Below are positions 47,838 to 58,167 of a stretch of 64,000 nt of DNA, one piece after another. The position numbers were made by a program, and so were the translations under genes. The DNA comes from Lenzites betulinus (taxonomy: Eukaryota; Basidiomycota; Agaricomycetes; Polyporales; Polyporaceae). The stretch covers positions 1 to 64,000 of the forward strand of contig JABYQU010000066.1 of the NCBI GenBank assembly GCA_022264855.1, in the 5' to 3' direction. The stretch's first letter is position 1, and each line of letters begins with the position of its first letter. The notes under the pieces are model-generated. The model had not been told where the DNA came from and did no database searches. It worked only from the letters and a program-made list of their open reading frames with translations.

Positions 47838-49605
47838 ATGGATGTATCGGAATATCTTGACGTGTATGTGCCTATGCTTGCGTACTTGTGCGAGCTCATG
47901 ACATCCTATACACGGCAGCTTTCGCGAAACGTGCTGTGACATGGCGACGTTCGGTACGCACCATGCCCCTCGTCAACAAAAAGCCTAATCTGACCTCAAA
48001 CAGCACTTATATTCTACGACTATGCCATCACTCTCGACCGCGAAGTCACCTTCGTCTGGGGCAAACGGTTCACTGGCGCTACTGCGCTCTTTATACTGAA
48101 CCGCTACTTGTCCTTATTGAAGTATCCAATCTACATCGTCAACCAGTTGCCGTTATCAGACAAGGTGCGAACAATGAACACAACCCCCATTTGATAACAT
48201 GTTCACCAACGGTCGCTTTTCAGGGGTATTGGCACTCTTAGTAGTATAACGTGTTACACATGTGCTAATTGGAGGTCGTCCCTAGCTGCACTATCGTAAG
48301 CATCTACAGCATGGTAGCACAAATACTACCCTACATAGTATGGGCCGGTAGGTGTTTTCTTTCATTGCTGGATAGAACTTAGACTCACCCGGCCTGAAGC
48401 CTTCTCGGCACTGCGTGTGTACGCCATCACCGGGCAGAATTGGAAGGCCGCACTGGCCGTCGTACTGCCTGGCTCACTTCTGTTCATCTCCAATATAGTA
48501 CGTCTCATCGCCGCTAAACCTCAATCACTACCCCTACTCGTACTGAACGCCTCTCAGGCCCTGTACGCCGGGGTTTACATGCAAAACTATCCCCTCCCAC
48601 TCGGGTGTATAATCTTCTTGACGCTGCCCGCGGACATCTACAACAGGTACGATCCTCTCGTGCTTACATCACCTCGGTTACTTGTATAAGCTGACGTCGG
48701 TCTCAATAGACGTAAGCATACTCCGAATCTGCATCATACCTAGGGAACTTGGCATAGCTCACGCCTGCTCACAGTTCTCATTGCGACGCGGTCTTGCGCG
48801 ATTCTTTCTGATGCCCTTGTCATTTCAATAACGTGGTGGCGAACCTGGGGCATCAGGAAGCTGGTAGCGCAGGCCAACGTCAAGGTCTCTCTGGCATCCC
48901 TTCTACTTCGAGACGGTTTGTCCTTTGTCTCGTATAATATGGCAGGGTCGTAGCTGACTTCGCGCGATAGGCACCATCTACTTCATGTAAGTATTCATCC
49001 ATAAACATCGCGATGGTGATCCTTACCTGGCATCAGGGTTCTCTTGATCGCGAACGTCTTCCACATCGCATTCAGCCTCACAGGAGTAAGTCCTTACGCG
49101 TGTACCTCCTTCGTCGAACCATCGCTTAGACATGGACAGCGTTTCACCTTGACGTTGACGATGGAGGAGCCGTAAGTCTGCACAACCGATCTGCATTATT
49201 CAAGGCCGCTGACAAGGACACGTTAGGCTTACGACCATCTTGGTCTCCCGCTTCCTACTCAACTTGCGAGAGGCGGACGCCTCCCGTGCGGTCGACGACC
49301 TCGACGCCATGAGCCGCCCGTCGTTCGTCGGGGGACCGAATGGCGGCGACGTCAACACTTTACGATTTGCGTCCAGCTTCATCGCTCCTCTCGGTGCACC
49401 GCTCGATCACTCGTCCATCCTTCACGACGTAGAGTCGACGTCCGATGTTGGCTCCGGGGAGACCTCGCGGAACTCTTCCTCGAGTCAGGACGATGTGGAG
49501 CGCGGGTTCGACGCTCGCGACGACCCAATAAAACTCGCAAGCGAGCAACAGGATTATGGAGGATTCGTTCCGTCCCCACATGGGACTGAGGTATCTGATG
49601 TATGA
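47838..49605 (+). CDS. DUF6533-type multi-pass membrane protein, copy 1
   Basis: The N-terminus joins as MDVSEYLDV, FRETCCDMATF and ALIFYDYAITLDREVTFVWG, then FTGATALFILNRYLSLLKYP. Later segments: TIVSIYSMVAQILPYIVWA, FSALRVYAITGQNWKAALAV, LPLGCIIFLTLPADIYN, ISITWWRTWGIRKLVAQANV, SLLLRDGTIYFM and TILVSRFLLNLREADASRAV, ending with a Ser/Asp/Glu-rich tail. The FYDYAITLDREV block, the LRVYAI block and the FLLNLR block near the end are the pattern of the DUF6533 family, which is highly expanded in Agaricomycetes. About seven hydrophobic helices are visible. Function is unknown; a receptor-like role has not been shown. The exon after DREVTFVWG...SDK was not resolved with certainty. Confidence 0.78.
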
Positions 49606-50722
49606 ATGTTGGTAGAGGGTGGTATCTTTCTCGACTATTTTTCCCATGTGTGTAGGTGTAAATTAGTGTGTATGTGTTATTAGATGTCTATCATGATCTG
49701 TTCTCACTGCGGTATAACATATGTGTGTACCCCACTCACTGGAAGGAGGGAGGTTTTGACACCTTTGAAGTAGTAGTATTCGTGAGACCGCCGCTTGACA
49801 CAGGCGCCTAGCTCACTTCCTTTCCACCTCCATCGTCCCGACCACATAGGTTTTGTCGCAAGTCCCCTGATGGTGATATGAAAGTAAAAAATAGACATGA
49901 ACATGCCTCCTTTCTGATATCTGAGGACAGTACGATTTGTCTACGAGTCGTCAGTGGTCAAATCCCTGCAGTACACTTTCGCCTGTACCGCGATCTCAAC
50001 TGAACAGGTGAGAATTCTTACAATAGCAGCTCAAGTTGATTGGACCTGCTCATTCTTGTATGTCGCTTAGCGGTGTGATATATACCGTGTACGGGGCCAT
50101 GAACACGTCATGTTGTATGCAGTACTAGCTAACTCTGATCGTGATCGTGAGGGTATGTTAGCGAAGAACTCAACTGCCAGACAACCAGAGATCGCAGCTC
50201 CCATAACTCACGCATGTAGATTGTGGCATGTCCTTGCGCCCACGGCCTCGGCGTACAGCCCTCAAGCAGATCTCAATGTTTCTCTCATGAACGCGACCAT
50301 TTTATGGTGGTCACTGGCCGCCTGCCATGTGCATCATCTCGCGACGGACCACACTTGACTGGCTTCCTTGATTATCGCACCGCTCTGTCGATCTGTGGGA
50401 GTCTTTCACGCTGTTCGCAGTCTTCTCCGCGACTTGCACAGGAACCTCGTTATGCCGATCCTGTCCAACCTTGCATGCCCGTAGGGCGGGCTTCAGCCCC
50501 GAGTGCACTTAGGTAGGACAGACGCCTCGCTTGACGTCCGGTGCAAGTTGCGGTCAATCACAGACTGGAAACGTGCCGGTGTCGGTCCCCCGTCAGTGGC
50601 TGGAGAAGTGTTGTGGATGGCCTGAGGTACTATCACCTGCGGTCGGGCCTGTGAACTCTGGCTATGGTACAAATAGTTCTGTCGAATCGCAAACGATTTG
50701 GACCGTATCCTAACTACAGACC
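49606..50722. other. Spacer between the two DUF6533 genes
   Basis: About 1.1 kb with no supported gene. A short CPCAHGL match near 50227 recalls the P-type ATPase CPC motif but has no flanking similarity. Confidence 0.4.
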
Positions 50723-52483
50723 ATGGACGCCAACGACCTCTTCCTCAACATGTACGGCCCCAAGGACCTCTCTCTGCTGCTGTCAACCTTGCTAATTTAT
50801 TTGCCGTTCGCAGCTACCTCACAACATGTTTTATCTTCGTTTCTTTGGGTACATATATCATGTCGATGTTTGGTTGTTTTCTGCTGCGCTCTCGCTGAAT
50901 TTCTCTCGACAGGTTTGATTGTGTACGAACACCTTGCCACTTTCAGTCAAGAAGTTACCCTGGTCTGGAGGAGGAAATTCACTGCGGCGACAGCCATTTT
51001 CTTGGCAAATCGGTATCTAGCGCTGTTCAAATCAATTGCTTACGCCGCCGGCATAGACCCTATGTCAGACCAGGTACGTTCGCTAGTATGATATTCCCCA
51101 GTTTGACCCCCTCAAATGCCTTGTAATTGTGCAGCGGTAGTATCCCCTATTAGTTCGAAGATCCCCTGCTTGATCACTCATGCGATATATTAACTATAGC
51201 TGCTTCACCACCAATATCCTGAGCATGGTCGTCGAAGAGCTTTCTTATGCTATCTGGCTGTGTACGTTATTGCTCTTGCTCCAAGCATATTTCGTTTACT
51301 AAATCACTCTGTAGCGTTCTCGGTATTACGTGTTTATGCACTCTCGGGCCGCGACTGGCGAGCTGCACTCTCCGTGACTGTCCCGGGTCTAGTTGTCCTC
51401 GGAGCGAATATTGTGAGCATCTGGACTAAATACGCCACGTCGTAAAAGCTTCAGCTAATGCGGTCGAGCAGTATCTCTACGCGAAGACGATTTCTGAAAA
51501 TTTCCCGTATCCAATCGGTTGTCTGTGGACGCCTGTCATGTCGCCGGATCTTTATAACGCGTACGTTTGCTCGTTCAACTTTACCGTACTTCGTTCCGCT
51601 TGCTTAACTTATTTATTCCCAGCTGTGAGTGGGAGATTGTTTCTAGAGCCCGGACTTAACGGTGCTAATAACGAACTCAGTGCTGATCGCTAGTCGCTCG
51701 TGTGTTATCGTGACTGACGTCTTGGTGCTGGTCATCACATGGTGGCGGACGTACGGGACAAGAAAAGCCGCTGCAGAAGCCAACATAAAGGTCTCACTCA
51801 GTACTCTTATTCTACGCGACGGTGAGCCATTACTTCAGGACATGCTCTCCACAGTCGTCTAACAAGCCACACAACATGATTAGGCACCACATACTTTCTG
51901 TAAGAAAATCGAGCCGGCGTTGATAATGCTTAATGTTTACAATTTCTCAGTGTATTGCTGGCGATGAACACACTCCACATCGCGTTGACAGTCTCAGTAG
52001 TGAGCCTGATCTTTCATTGATGGCCCCCCTCAACATGATATTCACGTCTTGCTCAGCGATTTACGTGGATTATTGCGCTCGAGGAACCGTGAGTCAATCG
52101 CCTTTGCGGCGTCGCTTGATTTTTAACGAGAAGTTTTGGACAGACTCACTACAGTCCTCGTGTCACGGTTCCTGCTTAACCTTCGCGCAGTCGACTCGAA
52201 CCACAGCACGGACAACATCACCAACCCATCATTCGTTCAGCATCCGGATGGCGGCGTTACGGGAAACCCGACACGCTATGCCATGAGCTTTATCGCTCCT
52301 CTGGGTGCACCTCTTCGTCACGGCGGGTCCGTGTTGGAAGAAAATGATCTATTCGAACTGGAAGATGAATCATGTGGTCCTGGGCTCCTCCACCTCGACA
52401 CCCAAGGCACAACCTCTGACGTCGAAACCGGAGCCGTTTGTGGTTTGCATCAGACACCGTCTATCCAGGAGGTCCCTCTGTGA
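50723..52483 (+). CDS. DUF6533-type multi-pass membrane protein, copy 2
   Basis: Starts MDANDLFLNMYGPKDLSLLL. It continues with LIVYEHLATFSQEVTLVWRR, FTAATAIFLANRYLALFKSI, SFSVLRVYALSGRDWRAALS, YPIGCLWTPVMSPDLYN, VLVITWWRTYGTRKAAAEAN, STLILRDGTTYFLVLLAMNT and TTVLVSRFLLNLRAVDSNHS. The C-terminal tail shares FIAPLGAPLRHG with copy 1 (FIAPLGAPLDHS), so the two genes are tandem duplicates. The order of blocks and the predicted helices are the same as in copy 1. Function is unknown. Introns around 51092-51210 and 51445-51480 are approximate. Confidence 0.8.
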
Positions 52484-53307
52484 TATCAATAGAAGCGACG
52501 CTGATGTATGTTACTTAGATCTGAGCCTGTGATGTTTCGCGAAGTTCGTGTGTAGCCTTACTACTTCTCTCATGTATTTTTATGATCTATTGCGCGATGT
52601 CGATTTTGTTTTGAATCCGGATACATGTGTACCAGTCCTGCCAGTACGAATCTGGTACCAATGGACGCCAATCAGAGTCACTGATTATCTCAAACATTTG
52701 CAAACAGATGAGTCGTGGTCCGTGCGCCGTCGACGAGTATATAAGCGGTCTCCGAGCATTGTTGCAACTCATACTTACCTTGATGGCACGAGCCCCTTCA
52801 TGTACATGGGTTCGTGGGCCGCGGGGGCCTCTCATAGCACGGCGACCATGTCCTCAGGGGGACCTTACGGTTTGTATGGGCTTCGGCTCATGCACCGTCT
52901 CAATATTTCCCTGTCCCGCTTCGGCCCTCGGGCTGGGCGGGCCTTTTTGTTGCTGGAGTTTCGTCCTAACCCTAACCCCAATGCACTACTTTGTAACGTA
53001 GTACTAGCTAGTACCTGCTTCTATTTGTATTTGTTACTTGACTTACTCAAAAGTGTAGACCAAATATCTGTATGAGCGGCAACATATATACGAGTACGCA
53101 TAGTCTCAATCCGATCCATGATTTTTTCGATACTGCAGCTCTCCGGATGCGCGGATGTGACTCTTCGAGGTAGGTCTAGCGCACGCAGATGGAGAATGTT
53201 GACCAGGCAAGAGTTGGTATTCCGTGGGCGGCAGGCAGCAGCAGAAGAGCCTAACAATACAATTATGATACAGAACACGACCAGAGCCCGACATACCGCA
53301 GGCCGCA
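52484..53307. other. Intergenic region with a short telomere-like motif
   Basis: No gene is supported in this 820-bp stretch. CCTAACCCTAACCCC occurs at 52965-52979 and matches two to three CCCTAA units, the fungal telomere repeat. Confidence 0.45.
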
Positions 53308-53676
53308 TCACCGGATAGACTCTAGGGTCTCCATCGAAGTTACGCTGTTGCCACGGATAACCTGCACAAGGAGAGACAACAGTGTCAGAATAAGCGAACA
53401 TGGCGCGGGTGCGCGCAGCCGAGTACTTACAACAGTCCCGATGGGGTGCTTTTGTGCGGGGTTGGTCTCCTCGAGGGCGTCGTCAATGACAAGGTTCAAG
53501 AACAGGTCGTATCCGCGCAGCGTCCCGCTGACTTTGCGGCCGCCCTGGAGATGGACGAAGAGCTTCTTGTCCATGAACTGTGCAAGACGGTCGAAACACG
53601 AGATCAGCAACGTGAAATTTCAGTGTAAATAGGAGTAGCGCACCTTTTTGAGCTCTGGCTGGGATGCTTTGGACAT
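53308..53676 (-). CDS. Small nuclear ribonucleoprotein SmG
   Basis: Minus-strand exons encode MSKASQPELKK, then FMDKKLFVHLQGGRKVSGTL with RGYDLFLNLVIDDALEE, KHPIGTVV and IRGNSVTSMETLESIR. The Sm1 motif (KLFVHLQGGRKVSGTLRGYD) and Sm2 motif (IRGNSV) are complete. The N-terminus PELKKFMDKKL separates SmG from Lsm7. SmG is part of the heptameric ring of spliceosomal U1, U2, U4 and U5 snRNPs. The protein is about 80 residues, the usual size. It is head-to-head with the RGG-rich gene, with about 395 bp between start codons. Confidence 0.93.
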
Positions 53677-54070
53677 GGTGGCGAGGGGCGACGAGGACGA
53701 CGATGGGAGAGAGCGTGAAGACGCGTTGGGCACGCAGATCGCGCGGACGAAAAGCCACGTGGGAGGTTCCCGATGTGGAATGAGAGCTGCCCATGCAGGA
53801 ACAGCTCGTCAGGGTCCTGCAGCTCAACCCAACACGTTCCAGCCGCCCTCTCCTCCACGTCCTCGCCCCCATCCACGCTGCTATATCTATTACTTTCATC
53901 TACGAATCTCACGAATCTACCCTCCACGTCTCTTCTCTGTATTCTGTATTCTGCCCCTACTTCCCCCGCCTTCGTGGGTCTTTCTCCATCCCTCAAGCCT
54001 GTCATCGCTGAGAGGGTATTTGACGTCTCTGCAGATCACCGGGAACGCCACAAACTAGCTGTCTTGTTCC

Positions 54071-55921
54071 ATGGCTTCTGCTGCCTCACCTTCTACCCCG
54101 TCTGGAGGGGTCGGCGCCTCAATGTGGGCGGGTCAGCCCCCCAGCCGAGGCAATTGGGGTCGAGGCGGAGAACCTGGCTCTGCATTCCGTGGGATGTCCC
54201 GAGGGCGACCAGGACGAGGCGGCGGCGGAAGAGGCGGACGGGGTGGCGGAGGCCGTGGAGGTGGTCGAGCTGGCGGGCCCAACTCACCACGTCCAGACGA
54301 GCAAGCCTTCAAAGTGAACGGAGATCAGCCCAAGGAGCAAATCAAGAAGGCACCCTCCACATTGAACCAGACTTCTTCTGTTCCCTCAACAAGCGACACC
54401 ACTTCCTCCCTGCCTGCGAAGCCATCGGGCCGTTCCAAAGATCCCAAACCACCCGCTAGGAAACCATCCGAGAGCAAGCCTCCCCGCAAACTACCCCCAA
54501 TTGTTGTGAACCCTCCTCCCGCCACCTCTAACAGTGGCCCTCCGTCAGTGACGACACCCAACCGGTCCCGTCGCAAACGCTCTCAGACCAAAGGGAGCAC
54601 ATCATCCGTTTCATCAAGGAAGTCGCCTTCTACCGAGTCTAGCTCAAGTCTCCTTCGCGCGGATAAATCCCCTGTGATCTCCAAGGACCTCCCGCCACAC
54701 CTCGCCCCGCCTCCGCCTCCGGAAACGCCGTCCTTCGACATCAAGCATGATATCGACGCGTTCGTTGAGCGGGTGCGGGCGGTGGCCATGGATCGTCCGC
54801 ACACTCCCGGAAGCCACATCGACTGGGCGGGAGACGACGATGACAGCCTCCCGGACCTGGACGACTGGGGCGTCAAGAGTCTGCCCGTCACGAGTGTCGC
54901 CGCTACGCTCAATCAGCCCGACTTGATTTCCCCCATTCTGGCGGATGCGCTGAAACCGCTCCCAAATCTCGATTTTGGATCTCCGCTGACTGGCACTGCT
55001 GTCCCGTCGGAAATCCAGCCGGCACCTTCCAGCCACGAGCCGGCGGCCGCGTCTCTTCCTGGGACGGATGGTGACAACACGCCTCGTGGTGCGCCTACAC
55101 CTTCACAGGGTAAAGCGAGTCCCATGGATGAGAAAGGGAGCCGTGTAAATGGGGATCAGGCTGAGGCGCCGCCCTCGAAGAGGGAGGACGTGAAGGTTGC
55201 TTCCAACGGTTTGTCCGTTAACGGCGGCCAGTCGAAGCCGAAACCGAAGGGTGCTCCAAGGTCTCCACAACAGAAGTCGAAGGCACCTCTGCATCCCTCT
55301 CTCCCGGCCAAGCCTGCTGCTATCACAGACGCTCCGGTTAAGCGGCCTCCGCCACCACACAAGCCTCTCGTGCCCGTTGTGCAGACGGAGGAGGTAGCCC
55401 CAGCAGAGGTTCTCCCGAAGAGCGGCGTAGTCGAGTCTGTGCCTGCGGTTCAAGCCAAGGAGGCGACAAAGGAAGACTCGTCGTCCAAGGACTCCTCGCC
55501 CGAACGACAAGGACTCACCGCCTCAATCCACGCGCCGCACCTTTCGACCATGTCAGCCCCCAGCCACATCACAACCCATACCAGCACCTCGACGCCATCC
55601 TTCCAACCCACGCACGGCCGCGCGCATACCATCGGCCGTCCCAACGGCCTCAGGATGCCATACAGCGCCTCGCACGGCTCGTTCCCCGATGCCCTCGAGC
55701 GCAGGTCCCACAGAGATCGCATCAACCACGCGCGCACCCACTCGTCCCCTCCGACAGGTCCCGGGACGTCCACTGCGCGCGCGCGAGCAGTACACGCCAG
55801 CCGCCCGGTCATCACGGGGGCGGCGATCTCGCAGCTGGTGCGCTCCTTGGGAGGCCCGCCGCCACAGAAACGCGAGGCTGCCGCTGCCGCTGCTCCAGCG
55901 GCAGCAGCTACGCAAGAGTGA
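54071..55921 (+). CDS. RGG-rich hypothetical protein (616 aa, single exon)
   Basis: An uninterrupted 616-codon frame starts at 54071. Residues about 25-75 form an RGG/RG domain (RGRPGRGGGGRGGRGGGGRG), which in known proteins binds RNA. The rest is largely disordered and rich in Pro, Ser and Lys. One region looks ordered: SFDIKHDIDAFVERVRAVAM followed by TPGSHIDWAGDDDDSLPDLD and DWGVKSLPV. The C-terminus is Ser/His/Arg-rich and ends in an Ala run. Absence of introns stands out among the intron-rich neighbours. I do not recognise a named family; an RNA-binding or translation-linked role is only an inference from the RGG tract. Confidence 0.72.
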   Translation: MASAASPSTPSGGVGASMWAGQPPSRGNWGRGGEPGSAFRGMSRGRPGRGGGGRGGRGGGGRGGGRAGGPNSPRPDEQAFKVNGDQPKEQIKKAPSTLNQTSSVPSTSDTTSSLPAKPSGRSKDPKPPARKPSESKPPRKLPPIVVNPPPATSNSGPPSVTTPNRSRRKRSQTKGSTSSVSSRKSPSTESSSSLLRADKSPVISKDLPPHLAPPPPPETPSFDIKHDIDAFVERVRAVAMDRPHTPGSHIDWAGDDDDSLPDLDDWGVKSLPVTSVAATLNQPDLISPILADALKPLPNLDFGSPLTGTAVPSEIQPAPSSHEPAAASLPGTDGDNTPRGAPTPSQGKASPMDEKGSRVNGDQAEAPPSKREDVKVASNGLSVNGGQSKPKPKGAPRSPQQKSKAPLHPSLPAKPAAITDAPVKRPPPPHKPLVPVVQTEEVAPAEVLPKSGVVESVPAVQAKEATKEDSSSKDSSPERQGLTASIHAPHLSTMSAPSHITTHTSTSTPSFQPTHGRAHTIGRPNGLRMPYSASHGSFPDALERRSHRDRINHARTHSSPPTGPGTSTARARAVHASRPVITGAAISQLVRSLGGPPPQKREAAAAAAPAAAATQE

Positions 55922-56296
55922 TACGCACTCCAAGTCGTCCATCTGCTAGAGTCGGGGTTGCCGTCGTGTATGTTCTCCGTTGCATATTTTCCTGGTCTCG
56001 TGCTGTCCGATGCTTCGTTTGCCTGGCTCGATACCCAGCTCAGTCACTAGTTCCCCTTTTCTCGGCCCTACGTGCCCAATGTTCCGCCCTCCGTGCCAGT
56101 GCCTTCTCATGCTTGTATACGATATCGCGTGCGTTCTAGCGGACCTTAATATCCGTGCTGGATCTTTCAGGTGTTAGTGTGCTAGTAGTGGCTTCATGAT
56201 ATATGACGTCTGGATGCATCTCCCAAATGGTCTCGTGTGCATGCCCGTCGTTCTAAGGCAGCTCGAGAAATCGAATGGTGGGTGTAATATGTGTAA

Positions 56297-57825
56297 TTAA
56301 CCGGAACTGAAATAGGATAGCTCGAGCCCTATGGATTTTATGGGCTTCGAACGGCTGGAGAGGTTGGAGACCACGCCCAAGCTGACCAGAACGTTACGCA
56401 ACCGGCCTTCCCACAGTAATGCGATGTCCTGCGCGGTCTAGTGTCAGCGACATTCACTTCAATGATGAGTATGGAATGGCATACAGTTGCGGTCGACACC
56501 TTGGCCTTCACGACCCCCTGAACCTCGTCCGCGAGCTCCGATAATGACGGATGCGCCTCATCATCTGTAGGTGATGGAAGCGGCCGCACTTTCCCGCGAC
56601 GCTGCCACCACTCCGCACCGACCGACCACTCACTCTCGTAGCTGTAGACATTGAAGTCAAAGCGGGAGGCTAGCGAGAGGTCGCGTGACACGCGCGCGGC
56701 GTATGCGCCGGAGATGTGGCCGAGCATGGGGTTGAAGAGCGCGGTGATGGTGGTTGGCGGCTGCGAAGGAGGCCCGCGTGGTGCTGGAGAGGCTGGGGAC
56801 GAAGACGAAGACGAGGGGACCTGGAAGGACGGTGGTGTTGCGTCGGGCACGGTTGTGAAGCGTATACCGGTCGATACTGTAACGCAATTATTCACAATCT
56901 ACGCGCTGGGTCAACGAGGAAGTAGCTTACCTCCCGCGCTCTTCTCCTTTGCACTGAAGTAGAACTCTCCACCTATGGATATGCGGCCCTTCAGCCCGCC
57001 TTCCATAGCCTCTTCTTCGTCCACTCGCTTGAGGCCCGACCTCCTTGCTTTCTCGCCCTCGTTCTGCATAGACTCCGTCGAGGGTCCGACCTTGCCGAAG
57101 TTATACAGCGAACGGACCCCCCACATGCCGTCTTCTGCACTCCATGTGTACTCCGTGCACCATTTGCCCGTGTCCTGCTGTAAGCTGAACATGATGTTGC
57201 TCGCAGGACCATGTCCCTTGAGCTTCTCGTAGGATATTGGCGCGCGAGGGTCCGAAATGGCGGCGACCATCCCCTGCAAGGTAGGTGTTATACGCGTCGA
57301 GTAGAGAGCGTCGAGTCTGCCCGTCGGGACGTATATGCGCCCATACAGCAAATAATCTGGTACCGAAGTGAATCAATGTCCAAGATGCGCGTTCAGCTGC
57401 ACATACCTCGGGTATCACTCCGTTCGCCTGCGAGCCATTCCTCTTCCTTGCCCTCGGGCTTCCGTGGCTGGTCAAAGACCTTGAAACGGTCGACCATGTC
57501 CTTGAAGCGGACGTCGCCGGAGCCCTTAACGTCCAGGTTGCAGCTTGTGAAGATGTACCCTACGGAGCCGTTCAAGGACGGCAGCGCGTTCATCGAGTAC
57601 GTCGTCTTGAAAAGCGAGTTGGGGGACTTTGATATCGAGAAATGCAGCCCCCGGGGCACACTAAAGTCGAGAAGCGCTGTTCTAGCCGTCTGGGCGATGT
57701 CCTGCGGGGCGGGAGCGGGTTTGCTTACCATTGGACGAGCGCGTGAGGTTTGCATAGAGATTGTCCTCGTTCCACCCGGTCGTCTTGTAGTAGCTGCGTA
57801 GGACATAGGACGCGAAGGGGTGCAT
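56297..57825 (-). CDS. MDM10: Mitochondrial outer-membrane protein Mdm10
   Basis: Starts [20 protein letters not shown] with [12 protein letters not shown], the Mdm10 N-terminal signature. Then come [23 protein letters not shown], [131 protein letters not shown] and the end [19 protein letters not shown]. The alternating hydrophobic strands and the C-terminal beta-signal fit an outer-membrane beta-barrel. Mdm10 belongs to the ERMES tether and also to the SAM complex. A Ser/Pro insertion ([11 protein letters not shown]) is species-specific. The gene has about five exons. Confidence 0.92.
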
Positions 57826-58167
57826 GGCGGTAGGAGTGTGGAGGTAGAGGGACTTGTCGGCCAGCGACTGCACGATCGGCGTCTCAGAGAAAGTCAGACA
57901 AGAGAGACGCCCATATAGTTGAGATGGGCGCTTCATCATGGATGCATCCTTCGGTCCAGATCCACCTACTATGAATTCACACAAGTTACCGCAGCTGCCG
58001 TCTCTCGCCATGCTCAGCCGCCTTCTGCTTCGACCAGGCTCGAGGGACGGAGGTGCTGTGGTGCTAATCTGGGCTTACCGCAGCTTCAGAATAAAGTTCA
58101 CTCATAACCCCCTTGCGAGAATATCTAACCCACCACTCCCCCACCTCCATCTCAGAGTCACAGTGCG

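Noticed and set aside
50220..50260. P-type ATPase CPC motif (ACPCAHGL-like)
   Set aside because: Only seven residues match; no flanking helix, DKTGT or hinge motif is present in any frame nearby.
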